Source of the DNA: Avipropionibacterium sp050157065
Lineage (GTDB): Bacteria > Actinomycetota > Actinomycetes > Propionibacteriales > Propionibacteriaceae
Assembly: GCA_050157065.1 (NCBI GenBank)
Contig: CP189573.1
Direction: 5' to 3' (one strand)
Length of the DNA stretch: 64,000 nucleotides
How positions within the stretch are numbered: position 1 is the first letter of the stretch; each line of letters begins with the position of its first letter. Of this stretch, positions 1 through 9,230 are shown in pieces. The translations under genes and the position numbers were made by a program. Under the pieces are notes generated by a model, which worked only from the letters and a program-made list of their open reading frames with translations, ran no database searches and was not told where the DNA came from.

Positions 1-1603
1 CGAGGTACGGGGTGAGCCCGGCCCGGTCGTAGTAGTCCATGACGACCTTCGACCCGGGCGCCAGCGTGGTCTTGACCCACGGCTTGCGGTCCATGCCCAG
101 CTCGACGGCCTTCTTGGCCACCAGCGCGGCCGCCACCATCACGCTCGGGTTGGAGGTGTTGGTGCACGAGGTGATTGCCGCGATCGACACCGCACCATGA
201 TCAATGTCGAACTGCGTGCCGTCGGCCAGGGTGACCGGCGTCGGCGAGCTGGCCCGGCCGGGGTGGGGCTCCCGGGAACTCTCGTGCGGCTTGTCGTCGG
301 GGTCGTCGCCGTTGAACACGGCCGGGGAGTCGCTGGCCGGGAAGGACTCGCGCGACGACTCGTCGAGGCGACCCTTCTCGATCTTGTACTCGTCGCTGAC
401 GTAGGCGTCCAGGGCCTTGCGGAACGACTCCTTGGCCTCACTCAGCGCGACCCGGTCCTGCGGCCGCTTCGGGCCGGCGATGCTCGGCACCACCGTCGCG
501 AGGTCGAGCTCGATCTTCTCGGAGTAGTTGGGCTCCCGGTCGTCGTCGTGCCACAGGCCCTGGGCCTTGGCGTACTCCTCGACCAGCTTGATCTGGTGCT
601 CGTCACGGCCGGTCAGCCGGAGGTAGTCGGTGGTCTGCCCGTCGATCGGGAACACCGCGATCGTGGAGCCGTACTCCGGGCTCATGTTGCCGATGGTGGC
701 GCGGTTGGCCAACGGCACCTGCGAGACGCCCGAGCCGTAGAACTCGACGAACTTGCCGACCACGCCGTGCTCACGGAGCATCTCGGTGATCGTCAGCACC
801 AGGTCGGTGGCCGTCGCACCCTCGGGCAGCTCACCGGACAGCTTGAAGCCGACGACCCGCGGGATCAACATCGACACCGGCTGGCCGAGCATGGCCGCCT
901 CGGCCTCGATGCCGCCGACACCCCAGCCGACGACGCCCAGGCCGTTGACCATGGTGGTGTGGGAGTCGGTGCCGACACAGGTGTCGGGGTAGGCCTGCAA
1001 CACCTTCTCGCCGGTTGAGCCCGTCGAGACCTCACGCGGGAAGATCACCCGGGCCAGGTGCTCGATGTTCACCTGGTGCACGATGCCGGTGCCCGGGGGA
1101 ACGACCTTGAAGTCGTCGAAGGCGGTCTGGCCCCACCGCAGGAACTGGTAGCGCTCACGGTTGCGGCCGTACTCGATCTCGACGTTCTGCTGGAACGCGT
1201 TGGCGGTGCCGAACACGTCGGCGATCACCGAGTGGTCGATCACCATCTCGGCCGGCGACAGCGGGTTGACCTTGGTGGCGTCGCCACCGAGCTCGGTGAT
1301 CGCCTCACGCATGGTGGCCAGGTCGACCACACACGGCACGCCGGTGAAGTCCTGCATGATCACGCGCGCCGGGGTGAACTGGATCTCCTGGCTCGGCTCG
1401 GCCTGGGAGTCCCACTGCCCGACCGCGGTGATGTGGTCGGCGGTGATGTTGGCGCCGTCCTCGTTGCGCAGCAGGTTCTCCAGCAGGATCTTCAGGCTGT
1501 ACGGGAGGGCGTCACTCCCCTCGACCGCGTCCAGTCGGAAGATCTGGTACGAGGTCCCGTCGACCTCGAGTGTGTCCTGGCTGTTGAAGCTGTTGGCGCT
1601 CAT
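1..1603 (-). CDS. acnA: Aconitate hydratase, partial (C-terminus outside window)
   Basis: This is a TCA-cycle enzyme that interconverts citrate and isocitrate using a [4Fe-4S] cluster. About 534 codons are visible, starting at an ATG at 1603 that follows an AGGAAGTGGG ribosome site; the last part runs off the left edge. The translation starts MSANSFNSQDTLEVDG and contains aconitase blocks such as VGTDSHTTMVNGLGV (with the conserved DSHT) and TSCTNTSNPSVM, whose Cys is a cluster ligand in the family. The AcnA/IRP-type layout fits a protein of about 890-900 residues, so roughly 40% is missing. It is divergent from the aminotransferase gene to its right. Confidence 0.95.
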   Translation of the reverse strand, partial: MSANSFNSQDTLEVDGTSYQIFRLDAVEGSDALPYSLKILLENLLRNEDGANITADHITAVGQWDSQAEPSQEIQFTPARVIMQDFTGVPCVVDLATMREAITELGGDATKVNPLSPAEMVIDHSVIADVFGTANAFQQNVEIEYGRNRERYQFLRWGQTAFDDFKVVPPGTGIVHQVNIEHLARVIFPREVSTGSTGEKVLQAYPDTCVGTDSHTTMVNGLGVVGWGVGGIEAEAAMLGQPVSMLIPRVVGFKLSGELPEGATATDLVLTITEMLREHGVVGKFVEFYGSGVSQVPLANRATIGNMSPEYGSTIAVFPIDGQTTDYLRLTGRDEHQIKLVEEYAKAQGLWHDDDREPNYSEKIELDLATVVPSIAGPKRPQDRVALSEAKESFRKALDAYVSDEYKIEKGRLDESSRESFPASDSPAVFNGDDPDDKPHESSREPHPGRASSPTPVTLADGTQFDIDHGAVSIAAITSCTNTSNPSVMVAAALVAKKAVELGMDRKPWVKTTLAPGSKVVMDYYDRAGLTPYL

Positions 1604-1753
1604 CGCGATCCCACTTCCTGTCCTGTGCCCTAGCTGCCCTTTGGAAAGTCTCTCGACGTCAAGATACCACTCGACTGCCCTTCGTCTCCACCATCCCACC
1701 TCATGTCGTGGACGCGAACCCGGGAGGTCGTCGACGGCAGCCACGATGAGCGC

Positions 1754-2890
1754 ATGGAGATCCTTGGCCTGTCCGCCGCAGCGCTGCGCTCGAGCCGAAC
1801 CAGCGAGAAGTGGGCCTCGTACGGCGACGGCGTGCTCCCCCTTGTCGTGGCCGAGATGGATGCACACCCGTGCCCCGACGTGGTCGAGGTCGCCACGGCG
1901 ATGGTGCGGCGAGGTGACACCGGCTATGTCAGGCCCACACCGGATCTGGGAAACGCACTGGCCCAGTTCGCGCACCGGGAATGGGGCTGGCCGGTCGACC
2001 TCACCGGGCACCGCGTCGTCCCTGACGTGATGACCGGCATCCGACAGCTCATCCTTGCCGCGACGCCGCCTCGGTCCCCGGTGGTGGTGAGCCCGCCGTG
2101 CTACAGCTCCTTCCACGGACTGATCAACTCGATCGAGCGACCGGTGGTCACGGCCCCGTTGGGCCCCGATGCGCGGCTCGACCTCGACGCTGTTGATCAC
2201 GCCTTCGCCAAGGCCGGTCCGGGTGCGGCCTACATCCTGTGCAATCCGCAGAACCCGACCGGCACCCTGCACACCGCTGCCGAACTGACCATGGTCGCCG
2301 AGCTCGCCGACCGGCACGGCACCCTGGTGATCAGCGATGAGATCCACGCTCCGCTGGTGCGGCGGGGCGAGACCTTCGTGCCGTACCTCTCCCTGCCCGC
2401 AGCGAGCCGCGGACTCGCCTTGCACAGCGCCTCCAAGGCGTTCAACCTGGCCGGCCTGCGAGCCGCCGTGCTGCTGGCCGGCACCCGGACCCGTCACCTG
2501 TCGACCGGGCTGCACCCGTCAGCGGTCAACGGAGCCCAACACCTCGCCGTCGCGGCCCAGCAGGCCGCGTGGAGTGCCGACGGCACCTGGCTCGACCAGC
2601 TCCGCGGCGAACTCGACGATCGTCGCGCCCTACTGGCCCGCTTGGTCGCCGACAAGCTGCCGGGCATCGTGCACACTGCCGGTCCTGCGACCTACCTGGC
2701 GTGGTGGGACTGCGCTGCGCTCGGCCTCGCGGACCCCGCGGCACATTTCCTCACCGAGGCCCGGGTCGCCACCGTGGCGGGTCGGCACTTCTCCGAACAC
2801 CATGATCAGTGGATCCGGGTGAACTACGCCACCTCACCCGACATCCTCGTCGAGGCCGTCGACCGGATGGCTGCAGCGCTACCGGTCTGA
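1754..2890 (+). CDS. MalY/PatB-family PLP aminotransferase (probable cystathionine beta-lyase)
   Basis: This is a fold-type I PLP enzyme of the MalY/PatB subgroup, whose members cleave cystathionine or act as aminotransferases. With the ATG at 1754 it has 378 residues. The N-terminus LRSSRTSEKW matches the family's conserved LRxRxxxKW start. It also shows the NPQNPTG block (about 164-170), SDEIH with the PLP-nitrogen Asp (about 195), and SASKAFNLAGLR with the Schiff-base lysine at about 228. An in-frame ATG at 1703 would add 17 unconserved residues and has no ribosome site. Neither start has a strong Shine-Dalgarno. It converges on the methyltransferase gene, which ends at 2910. The exact substrate cannot be read from sequence. 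Confidence 0.88.
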   Translation: MEILGLSAAALRSSRTSEKWASYGDGVLPLVVAEMDAHPCPDVVEVATAMVRRGDTGYVRPTPDLGNALAQFAHREWGWPVDLTGHRVVPDVMTGIRQLILAATPPRSPVVVSPPCYSSFHGLINSIERPVVTAPLGPDARLDLDAVDHAFAKAGPGAAYILCNPQNPTGTLHTAAELTMVAELADRHGTLVISDEIHAPLVRRGETFVPYLSLPAASRGLALHSASKAFNLAGLRAAVLLAGTRTRHLSTGLHPSAVNGAQHLAVAAQQAAWSADGTWLDQLRGELDDRRALLARLVADKLPGIVHTAGPATYLAWWDCAALGLADPAAHFLTEARVATVAGRHFSEHHDQWIRVNYATSPDILVEAVDRMAAALPV

Positions 2891-2909
2891 CACGTGCAGG
2901 GCCCGTCAC

Positions 2910-4112
2910 CTACCGCTGCGCCAGGATGGCGACACACTCCACGTGGTGGGTCATCGGGAACAGGTCGAAGGCGCGCAGCTCTATGACCTCCCAGCCCGCC
3001 TCGCGGGCCGTCCCGAGGTCGCGGGCCAGGGCTGCCGGATCACAGGCCACGTACGCGATCGCTCGCGGCCGGCGCGCCAACACCTGCCGTATCACGTCCT
3101 TGCCGGCTCCCTGCCGCGGCGGGTCGAGCACGATCAGGTCGGTGCGCTTCGGCAACCCGTGCAACACCTTGCCGACCTGGCCGGCGGTGAACCTGGCGCC
3201 CGGAACGTTGCGCCGGGCGCACCGGACCGCGGCCCGCCCCGACTCCACACCCCACATCCGGACGCCTTCGCCCGCCAGTGCCGCGGCGAACAGCCCCACC
3301 CCGCAGTAGAGGTCGAAGCCCTGTTCGCCGGCGCGCGGCTCGAGGCCGTCGAGGACCGCACCGGCCAGCATGTCGGCAGCGCGAGGGTGCACCTGCCAGA
3401 ACCCGTCCACCGGGACCTCGAACTCGATGCCGCCGGCGATCTGCACCAGGTCGGCCCCCGACCCCATCGGCTCCGCGTCCATGATCAGGTGCTGGTCACC
3501 GAACCCGTCCACCACGACATCGGCCACCGCACCCGTGCCCGGGTCGGGTGCCGGGACCGCGGCGATCGCGCAGCCCTGGTCGGGCAGCGGGACCACCGTG
3601 TGCGACCGGTGTGCCCGCAGCCCCCAGTTCCCTTGTGTGTCGGCGAAGTAGCGCATCCGGGTACGCCAGGCCGGTACGTCGCCCACGCCATCGTCAGCGT
3701 CAGCGGCCACACCGTCGGCACCTGGGCCGGGCAGGGGCACCTCCTCGACCTCCCCGTCCCAGTCGAGCGAGGCCAGCCGCTGCAGCTGCTCGGCGACGAC
3801 GGCCCGCTTCAGCTCACGTTGTCCGGCCGGGCTGACGTGCTGGAAGTCGCAGCCGCCACACCCGCCGGGGCCACTGATCGGGCACTGCGGCGTGATCCGG
3901 TCAGCGGCCGGGGTGATCACCTCGACGGCGTCACCGCGCCAGAACCGGGCGTGGGTGTCGTCGGTGATGCGTACCCGGACGAGTTCGCCGGGAAGGGTGT
4001 GGCGCACGAAGATCACCCGGCCCTCCCAACGGGCGACCCAGTGTCCCCCGTGGGCGACCGGTCCCACCTCCAACGGCCCCACGACCTGACCGACGGCCGA
4101 CTGCTCACTCAT
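2910..4112 (-). CDS. TrmA/RlmCD-family RNA (uracil-5-)-methyltransferase
   Basis: This is a SAM-dependent 5-methyluridine methyltransferase acting on rRNA or tRNA. It has 400 residues from the ATG at 4112, placed 8 nt after GGAGGGG; a GTG at 4121 overlaps that site and is less likely. An N-terminal TRAM-like region comes first, followed by a cysteine cluster CxxxxxxxCxxC around CPISGPGGCGGC that in RlmD-type enzymes binds an Fe-S cluster. The SAM-binding core FDLYCGVGLFAAAL is followed by LDPPRQGAG and the catalytic-cysteine motif YVACDPAALARDL. It sits 52 bp downstream of the APC permease on the same strand. In mycobacteria the same neighbour pair occurs (Rv2689c/Rv2690c, from memory). Confidence 0.88.
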   Translation of the reverse strand: MSEQSAVGQVVGPLEVGPVAHGGHWVARWEGRVIFVRHTLPGELVRVRITDDTHARFWRGDAVEVITPAADRITPQCPISGPGGCGGCDFQHVSPAGQRELKRAVVAEQLQRLASLDWDGEVEEVPLPGPGADGVAADADDGVGDVPAWRTRMRYFADTQGNWGLRAHRSHTVVPLPDQGCAIAAVPAPDPGTGAVADVVVDGFGDQHLIMDAEPMGSGADLVQIAGGIEFEVPVDGFWQVHPRAADMLAGAVLDGLEPRAGEQGFDLYCGVGLFAAALAGEGVRMWGVESGRAAVRCARRNVPGARFTAGQVGKVLHGLPKRTDLIVLDPPRQGAGKDVIRQVLARRPRAIAYVACDPAALARDLGTAREAGWEVIELRAFDLFPMTHHVECVAILAQR

Positions 4113-4164
4113 CTGCGTCACCCCTCCAGTGGATCACGCCCCCCGGTCGAGCACGGGGACCACC

Positions 4165-6162
4165 TCAATGGCGACGTGCCCACAACTGATCACGGTCGCC
4201 CGCGCCACCGGACTCGGTCCGCCGTCGGGACGAGGCGAGGACGTACGGCACCGAGATCATCACCACGCCGGGCATGTGGAGCAACTTGGCCTTCAACCGA
4301 CTCGCCGACTGGTTGTGCAGGAGCTCCTCCCACCAGTGGCCGACGACGTACTGCGGCACGTACACCGCCACCACCTCCCGCGGGTTCTCGCTGCGCAGCT
4401 CGTCGATGAACTTCAGCAACGGACCGGTGACCTCGCGGTACGGGGAGGCGATGACCGTCAGCGGGGTGGTGATCCCGGCCGCCACCCATTCCCGGCTGGT
4501 CCGCGCCGTCTCCTCGGGATCGACGTCGACCATGACCGCCTCCAGCGAGCTGGGCCGGAACGCCTTCGCGTACGACAACGCCCGGACGGTCGGCTTGTGC
4601 ACCCGGCTGACCAGGACCACGGCCCGGACCCGACTCGGCAGGGTCCCGACGTCCTCGGTGCGCCAGGCGGTCTCGCGAGCGACCGTGTCGTAGTGCCGTC
4701 GGATGGCCTTCATCATCACGAACAGCACCACCATCGCGACGATCGCGATCCATGCACCGTGCAGGAACTTCGACATCAGCACGACGACCAGCACCGTCGC
4801 CGTCATCGACAGTCCGATCACGTTCACCACGCGGGAACGCTGCATCCGACGGCGTCGGTCGGGGGCCGTCTCTCCCCGCAGCATCCGGGTCCAGTGCACG
4901 ACCATGCCGGTCTGGCTCACCGTGAACGAGACGAACACCCCCACCACGTACAGCTGGATCAGCGCGGTGACGTTGGCGTTGAACGCGATGACCAGCACGG
5001 TGGCCACCACGGCCAGCGCGACGATGCCATTGCTGTAGGCCAACCGGTCACCGCGGGTGTGCAGTTGACGGGGCAGGAATCCGTCGCGCGCCAGGATCGA
5101 CCCCAGGACGGGGAATCCGTTGAAGGCGGTGTTGGCGGCCAGGAACAAGATGATCATGGTCACCCCCACCACGAACCACGCCACCACCGGGACCGACCCG
5201 AAGACCGCCGTGGCCAGCTGGGCGACCGCGGTCTGCTCGACGATCTCGGTGTGCACCTGGCCGTTGACGGTGTAGAACGAGTTCTCCCCGTCCACCAACT
5301 TCAGCCCGGTCAGGTTGGCCAGGGTGATGATCCCGATCATCATCGAGATCGCCACCAGACCCAGCAGACCCAAGGTGGTCGCGGCATTGCGACTCTTCGG
5401 CTCCCGGAAGGCCGGCACCCCGTTGCTGATCGCCTCCACCCCGGTCAGCGCGGCGCAGCCGGACGAGAAGGTTCGCGCCAACAGGGCGACCATGGCAAAC
5501 CCGGTCAGTGCGGTGTACGTCGGATCGCCGGCGACGCCGTACTGCGCGCTGTGGGCCTGCAGCGGCACGTCGAGCACCAGGATCTGGAACAGTCCCCACC
5601 CGACCATGATCAGGATCGAGGCCATGAACAGGTAGGTGGGAATGGCGAACAGGGTGCCGGACTCCTTCACCCCCCGCAGGTTGAGCGTCATCAGGACCAT
5701 GATCACCACCGCGGCGATCATGCCCTCGTGGCCGTCGATGAACGGCAGTACGGACTTGGCGTTCTGGATCCCCGACGAGGTGGAGACCGCGACGGTCAGC
5801 ACGTAGTCGACCAGCAGCGCACTTCCCACGCCGAGGCCGGCGTTGCGGCCGAGGTTGACCGTGGCCACCTCGTAGTCACCGCCACCGGACGGATAGGCGA
5901 CCACGTTCTGGCGGTACGAGGTGACGACCACCAACATCACCACGGCGACGGCGATGGCGATCGGCCATGAGAACACCAGTGCCGAGGCACCACCCAGCGC
6001 CAGGGTGAGGATGATCTCGTCGGGGGCGTAGGCGACCGAGCTCAGGGCGTCGGAGGCGAACACGGGTAGCGCGATGCGCTTCGGCAACAGGGTCTCCCCC
6101 AGTTGCCCGCTGCGGAGCTTGCGGCCCAGGACGAGCCGCCTGCCTGCGTCGGACAGGTTCAC
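4165..6162 (-). CDS. APC-superfamily permease, KimA/KUP-like (candidate K+ importer)
   Basis: This is a 665-residue integral membrane protein. Roughly 12 hydrophobic segments fill the first ~480 residues, followed by a soluble C-terminal domain of about 185 residues. The start MNLSDAGRRLVLGRKL and the motif LPVFASDALSSVAYAPDEI are typical of the actinobacterial APC group related to B. subtilis KimA, a proton-coupled K+ importer. K+ as substrate is supported here by the two TrkA proteins encoded just to the right, but it remains inference. The GTG start at 6162 lies 8 nt after a TAGAGT hexamer with no ribosome site, so it may be translated without a leader. Confidence 0.85.
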   Translation of the reverse strand: MNLSDAGRRLVLGRKLRSGQLGETLLPKRIALPVFASDALSSVAYAPDEIILTLALGGASALVFSWPIAIAVAVVMLVVVTSYRQNVVAYPSGGGDYEVATVNLGRNAGLGVGSALLVDYVLTVAVSTSSGIQNAKSVLPFIDGHEGMIAAVVIMVLMTLNLRGVKESGTLFAIPTYLFMASILIMVGWGLFQILVLDVPLQAHSAQYGVAGDPTYTALTGFAMVALLARTFSSGCAALTGVEAISNGVPAFREPKSRNAATTLGLLGLVAISMMIGIITLANLTGLKLVDGENSFYTVNGQVHTEIVEQTAVAQLATAVFGSVPVVAWFVVGVTMIILFLAANTAFNGFPVLGSILARDGFLPRQLHTRGDRLAYSNGIVALAVVATVLVIAFNANVTALIQLYVVGVFVSFTVSQTGMVVHWTRMLRGETAPDRRRRMQRSRVVNVIGLSMTATVLVVVLMSKFLHGAWIAIVAMVVLFVMMKAIRRHYDTVARETAWRTEDVGTLPSRVRAVVLVSRVHKPTVRALSYAKAFRPSSLEAVMVDVDPEETARTSREWVAAGITTPLTVIASPYREVTGPLLKFIDELRSENPREVVAVYVPQYVVGHWWEELLHNQSASRLKAKLLHMPGVVMISVPYVLASSRRRTESGGAGDRDQLWARRH

Positions 6163-6176
6163 GTCCGGCGACTCTA
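6163..6176 (-). promoter_or_regulatory. -10 element placed for leaderless start of the APC permease
   Basis: Reading the minus strand, TAGAGT (6176 to 6171) is followed by 8 nt and then the GTG start at 6162. A transcription start 7-8 nt after the -10 would fall at the start codon. No convincing -35 is visible. Confidence 0.4.
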
Positions 6177-6252
6177 TGCCTGTCCGGGCGACTTGGCGAG
6201 ACCTCCGGGCGTGGTCGGCATCACATCGGCTTGCCGCAACGGCCGACGGTCG

Positions 6253-7122
6253 TCAGTCGGTCGCGACGACCTCGACCTCGTCCGCCTCGTCGCGTGCCAC
6301 GTACCGGGTGACGACCGCGTTGCCGGTGGTGTGATGCATCACGGCATGGGCGTTCGACCCGAATCCACGACGCCCGGCACCCTCGATGCCGACGACGATG
6401 ATCCGGGCCCGACCCGCGGCATCGAGCAGGCCCTGCGAGACCGACCTGTGGTCGACCAGCTCGCCGGTCACCTCGGTCAGGCCGAGCTCACGGGCCCGGG
6501 CGACACCTTGGTCCAGGACGTCACGGGCCTCGTCGTCGGAGGCGGCCGTACGGGAGTTGATCACGCGACGGACGTGGACCACCCGCAGCGGGGCACGCCA
6601 GGTGCCGGCCAGGCGTACGGCGGTGCCGACCGCAGCCAGGCCCGCCTCCGAACCGTCCACGCCGACCACGACATCGCCGGTGCCGGCATCCGCGGTCCGG
6701 ATGATCGCGACCGGGCAGCCGGCGTGGGTGATCAGGTCGAGGCTCACCGAGCCGAGCAACATGCCCAGGAAGCCACCGAGGCCGCGATGGCCGACGACCA
6801 CCAGATCGGCGGTACGGGAGACGTGGCCGAGTGCTGTTCGCCCCTCCCCGGTGATCAACGCGGTGCCGACCCGGACCTCCGGGGCCACCTCACGGGCCGC
6901 CTCGACACCCTCGCGCAGCAGGTCGTCGGCTGCACTGCGCAACCCGGAGTCGGGGATCCCCTCCACCGGGCCCAACTGCTTGGTCAGCTGTGGCCAGATC
7001 CAGCCGTGCACGACGGCCAGCTCCTGGTCGGCGGCGGCCGCCACGCCGGCGGCCCAGCGGACCGCGAGGAACGACTCCTCCGACCCGTCATGTCCTACGG
7101 CGATCTTGTTCGAGAAGTCCAC
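6253..7122 (-). CDS. Universal stress protein, two tandem UspA domains
   Basis: This is a 289-residue cytoplasmic protein with two UspA domains of about 145 residues each. The first begins IAVGHDGSEES and carries the ATP-binding style motif GHRGLGGFLGMLLGSVS. The second begins VVVGVDGSEAG and ends with a weaker version around GIEGAGRRGFGSNAH. The GTG start at 7122 is chosen because an AAGGGGG site lies about 7 nt upstream. A TAATCT hexamer at 7173-7168 would give a 39-nt leader. The gene lies between the putative K+ permease and the TrkA genes, which hints at a role in ion or envelope stress. Confidence 0.88.
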   Translation of the reverse strand: MDFSNKIAVGHDGSEESFLAVRWAAGVAAAADQELAVVHGWIWPQLTKQLGPVEGIPDSGLRSAADDLLREGVEAAREVAPEVRVGTALITGEGRTALGHVSRTADLVVVGHRGLGGFLGMLLGSVSLDLITHAGCPVAIIRTADAGTGDVVVGVDGSEAGLAAVGTAVRLAGTWRAPLRVVHVRRVINSRTAASDDEARDVLDQGVARARELGLTEVTGELVDHRSVSQGLLDAAGRARIIVVGIEGAGRRGFGSNAHAVMHHTTGNAVVTRYVARDEADEVEVVATD

Positions 7123-7254
7123 GTGTGTTCCCCCTTGGCGCCGGCGCCGCTCGCCTGACTGTCGCAAAGATTACCCACCGCGCGGAGGCCGTTCCGGTCG
7201 GGAAGCGGTGTTAGCGTGCTCAGGGGAGATTCCCGCCTCGAACCAGGAGTGAGC

Positions 7255-7914
7255 GTGCACATCGTCATCATGGGGTGCGGTCGCGTCGGATCCACCTTGG
7301 CCCGCGGCCTGGAGAAGCGTGGTCACTCGGTGGCGGTGATCGACGTGGACCCGGAGGCCTTCCGCCGGCTCGGGCCGGACTTCACCGGCCGTACCGTCCG
7401 GGGGATGGGCTTCGACCGTGAGGTCCTGATCACGGCCGGGATCGAGGACGCCGGAGGCTTCGCCGCAGTCTCCAGCGGGGACAACTCCAACATCATCTCC
7501 GCCCGGGTCGTCCGCGAGACGTTCAACGTCGACAACGTGGTCGCCCGGATCTACGACCCGGGCCGCGCCGAAGTCTACGAGCGGACCGGCATCCCCACCG
7601 TCGCAACCGTCCGGTGGGCCGCCGACCAGGTGTTGCGCCGGTTGCTGCCGGCCGGGTCCGAACCGTTGTGGCGCCACCCGTCGGGCCACGTCCGACTGGT
7701 CGAGGTGCACACCGATCGTGGTTGGGTGGGCCGCTCGGTCCGCCAGATCGAGGTCGCGGCGCGCACCAAGATCCCGTTCATCCAGCGGCTGGGCCAAGGC
7801 ATCGTGCCCGAGCCCGACACCGTCTTTCAGGACGGCGACCTGCTGTACGCCGCCGTCACCGACGAAGGGCTCAGTGAGCTGGAGTCCCGGCTCGGCAACC
7901 CGCCGCGCCGCTGA
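7255..7914 (+). CDS. trkA: TrkA-type K+ channel/transport regulatory protein (CeoB-like)
   Basis: This 219-residue protein has an N-terminal Rossmann RCK domain that binds NAD(H) or ATP (HIVIMGCGRVGSTLA, then an acidic residue in AVIDVD) and a C-terminal TrkA-C domain (about 140-219). Such proteins gate Trk/Ktr-type K+ uptake in the cytoplasm. The GTG at 7255 is chosen because AGGAGT lies 4 nt upstream and the protein then begins directly with the RCK strand. A second TrkA gene follows after 53 bp, as in mycobacterial ceoB-ceoC. No TrkH/KtrB pore gene is in the window; the APC permease nearby may be the partner. Confidence 0.88.
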   Translation: MHIVIMGCGRVGSTLARGLEKRGHSVAVIDVDPEAFRRLGPDFTGRTVRGMGFDREVLITAGIEDAGGFAAVSSGDNSNIISARVVRETFNVDNVVARIYDPGRAEVYERTGIPTVATVRWAADQVLRRLLPAGSEPLWRHPSGHVRLVEVHTDRGWVGRSVRQIEVAARTKIPFIQRLGQGIVPEPDTVFQDGDLLYAAVTDEGLSELESRLGNPPRR

Positions 7915-7967
7915 GCGCCGTGACGCCCACGCCTGCCCAGCACCCGAAGACCTGTTGAGGAGCCACC

Positions 7968-8687
7968 ATGCGGATCGCCATCGCCGGAGCCGGCAACGTC
8001 GGTCGTTCGATCGCCGGGGAGCTGATCGAGAACGGCCACACCGTGCTGCTGATCGACCGGGACCCTCGGGCGATCAAGTCCGACTCGCTGCCCGAAGCGG
8101 AGTGGCTGCTCGCCGATGCCTGCGAGCTGACGTCGCTGGAGGAGGCCGGGCTCGACACCTGCGACGTGGCGATCGCCGCCACCGGTGACGACAAGGTCAA
8201 CCTGGTGCACTCCCTGCTGGCCAAGACGGAGTTCAGCGTCCCCCGCACCGTCGCCCGGGTGAACCACCCGAAGAACGAGTGGCTGTTCGACGAGCAGTGG
8301 GGCGTGGACGTCTCGGTCTCCACCCCGCGGCTGATGTCGGCCCTGGTCGAGGAGGCCGTCGGGATCGGCGACCTGGTGCGGCTGTTCACCTTCGGTCGCG
8401 GTTCGGCCGAACTGGTGGAGATGGTGCTCCCCGGGGAGAGCCCCCACGTCGGGGCCCGGATCGGCGACATGCGATGGCCCGACGACACCGTGCTGGTGGC
8501 GGTGATCCGCGACGGACGTGCCCGGGCACCCGAGGTCGACGGCACCCTCGAGGCCGGCGACGAGTTGATGTTCGTCACCACGGACAAGCAGGACCGGCGA
8601 CTCGCGGAACTGTTGGCGCCCAAGGGTGCCCGCCCCGCGGTCGTGGACTCCGAGCCGGGTGAAGGTCACGGGTCGGCATCGAGTTGA
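7968..8687 (+). CDS. trkA: TrkA-type K+ regulatory protein (CeoC-like)
   Basis: This is the second RCK protein of the pair, with 239 residues. The Rossmann motif IAGAGNVGRSIAGEL ends in the acidic residue of LLIDRD, and a TrkA-C domain occupies about 135-225 (GARIGDMRWPDDTVLVAV). The ATG at 7968 follows a clear GAGGAG site. Two non-identical RCK proteins encoded side by side suggest a hetero-oligomeric ring, as proposed for mycobacterial CeoB/CeoC. It is co-directional with the first copy and probably co-transcribed with it. Confidence 0.9.
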   Translation: MRIAIAGAGNVGRSIAGELIENGHTVLLIDRDPRAIKSDSLPEAEWLLADACELTSLEEAGLDTCDVAIAATGDDKVNLVHSLLAKTEFSVPRTVARVNHPKNEWLFDEQWGVDVSVSTPRLMSALVEEAVGIGDLVRLFTFGRGSAELVEMVLPGESPHVGARIGDMRWPDDTVLVAVIRDGRARAPEVDGTLEAGDELMFVTTDKQDRRLAELLAPKGARPAVVDSEPGEGHGSASS

Positions 8688-8797
8688 GGGGAAGGCCCGG
8701 CCGGGGCCTAGACTTGTCGGGGTACGGACGGACGGCTCGGAGTACTGACGGACGACACCGGGCCGAGAGATCCCAGGGCTTGATGGAGGCGTACCCG

Positions 8798-9208
8798 ATG
8801 GCACGGCAGGAGTTCAGCGGTCGCGAGACCCGTACCCTCGGCGGCCGGCTGAGCAGGGCGTGGAAGAAGCTCACCACGTCCGAGGCCGAGCTCGAGTCGG
8901 CAGACCTGCAGGAGGCCGCCCGACGGGTCGGGGCCCAGCCCATCGAATCGTGCCGGGACCGCGACAGGGTGACCCTCAGCGGCACCGTCGCCAAGCTCAC
9001 CCGGGCACCCCAGGGTGAGGCGCCGACACTGTCGGTGGAACTCCGTGACGGCTCGGGCACCGTCGAGGTCGCGTGGATGGGACGCCGGACGATCCCCGGC
9101 ATCGAGACCGGCACGACGATCCGCGTCCATGGCCGCGTGTCCTGTCAGGCCGGGCACCGCACGATGTACAACCCGCGCTACGAGCTGATCGAACCCGGCA
9201 CGGACTGA
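8798..9208 (+). CDS. OB-fold nucleic-acid-binding domain protein
   Basis: This is a small 136-residue protein with an OB-fold beta barrel over about 55-132 (VTLSGTVAKLTR, then VELRDGSGTVEVAWMG and IRVHGRVSC). It resembles the RecG-wedge or tRNA-anticodon type of OB domain. The ATG at 8798 is preferred because GGAGG sits 8 nt upstream; that site overlaps an earlier in-frame ATG at 8783. A TAGACT hexamer at 8709-8714 could be the -10. The mycobacterial equivalent next to ceoC (Rv2694c, from memory) is of unknown function. Which nucleic acid it binds cannot be said. Confidence 0.8.
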   Translation: MARQEFSGRETRTLGGRLSRAWKKLTTSEAELESADLQEAARRVGAQPIESCRDRDRVTLSGTVAKLTRAPQGEAPTLSVELRDGSGTVEVAWMGRRTIPGIETGTTIRVHGRVSCQAGHRTMYNPRYELIEPGTD

Positions 9209-9230
9209 ACCCGGCACCGGCTTGCCGGGT
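9209..9230. terminator. Hairpin between convergent genes
   Basis: There is a perfect 8-bp stem, ACCCGGCA (9209-9216) with TGCCGGGT (9223-9230), and a 6-nt loop. It fills the 21-bp gap between the stop of the OB-fold gene and the stop of the DUF3710 gene, so it could serve both strands. There is no U-tract. Confidence 0.55.

Noticed and set aside
4129..5970. Long plus-strand open frame opposite the APC permease
   Set aside because: Its translation is His/Asp/Arg/Gln-rich with no family features, while the minus strand encodes a clear 665-residue permease. It is an antisense shadow of GC-rich coding.
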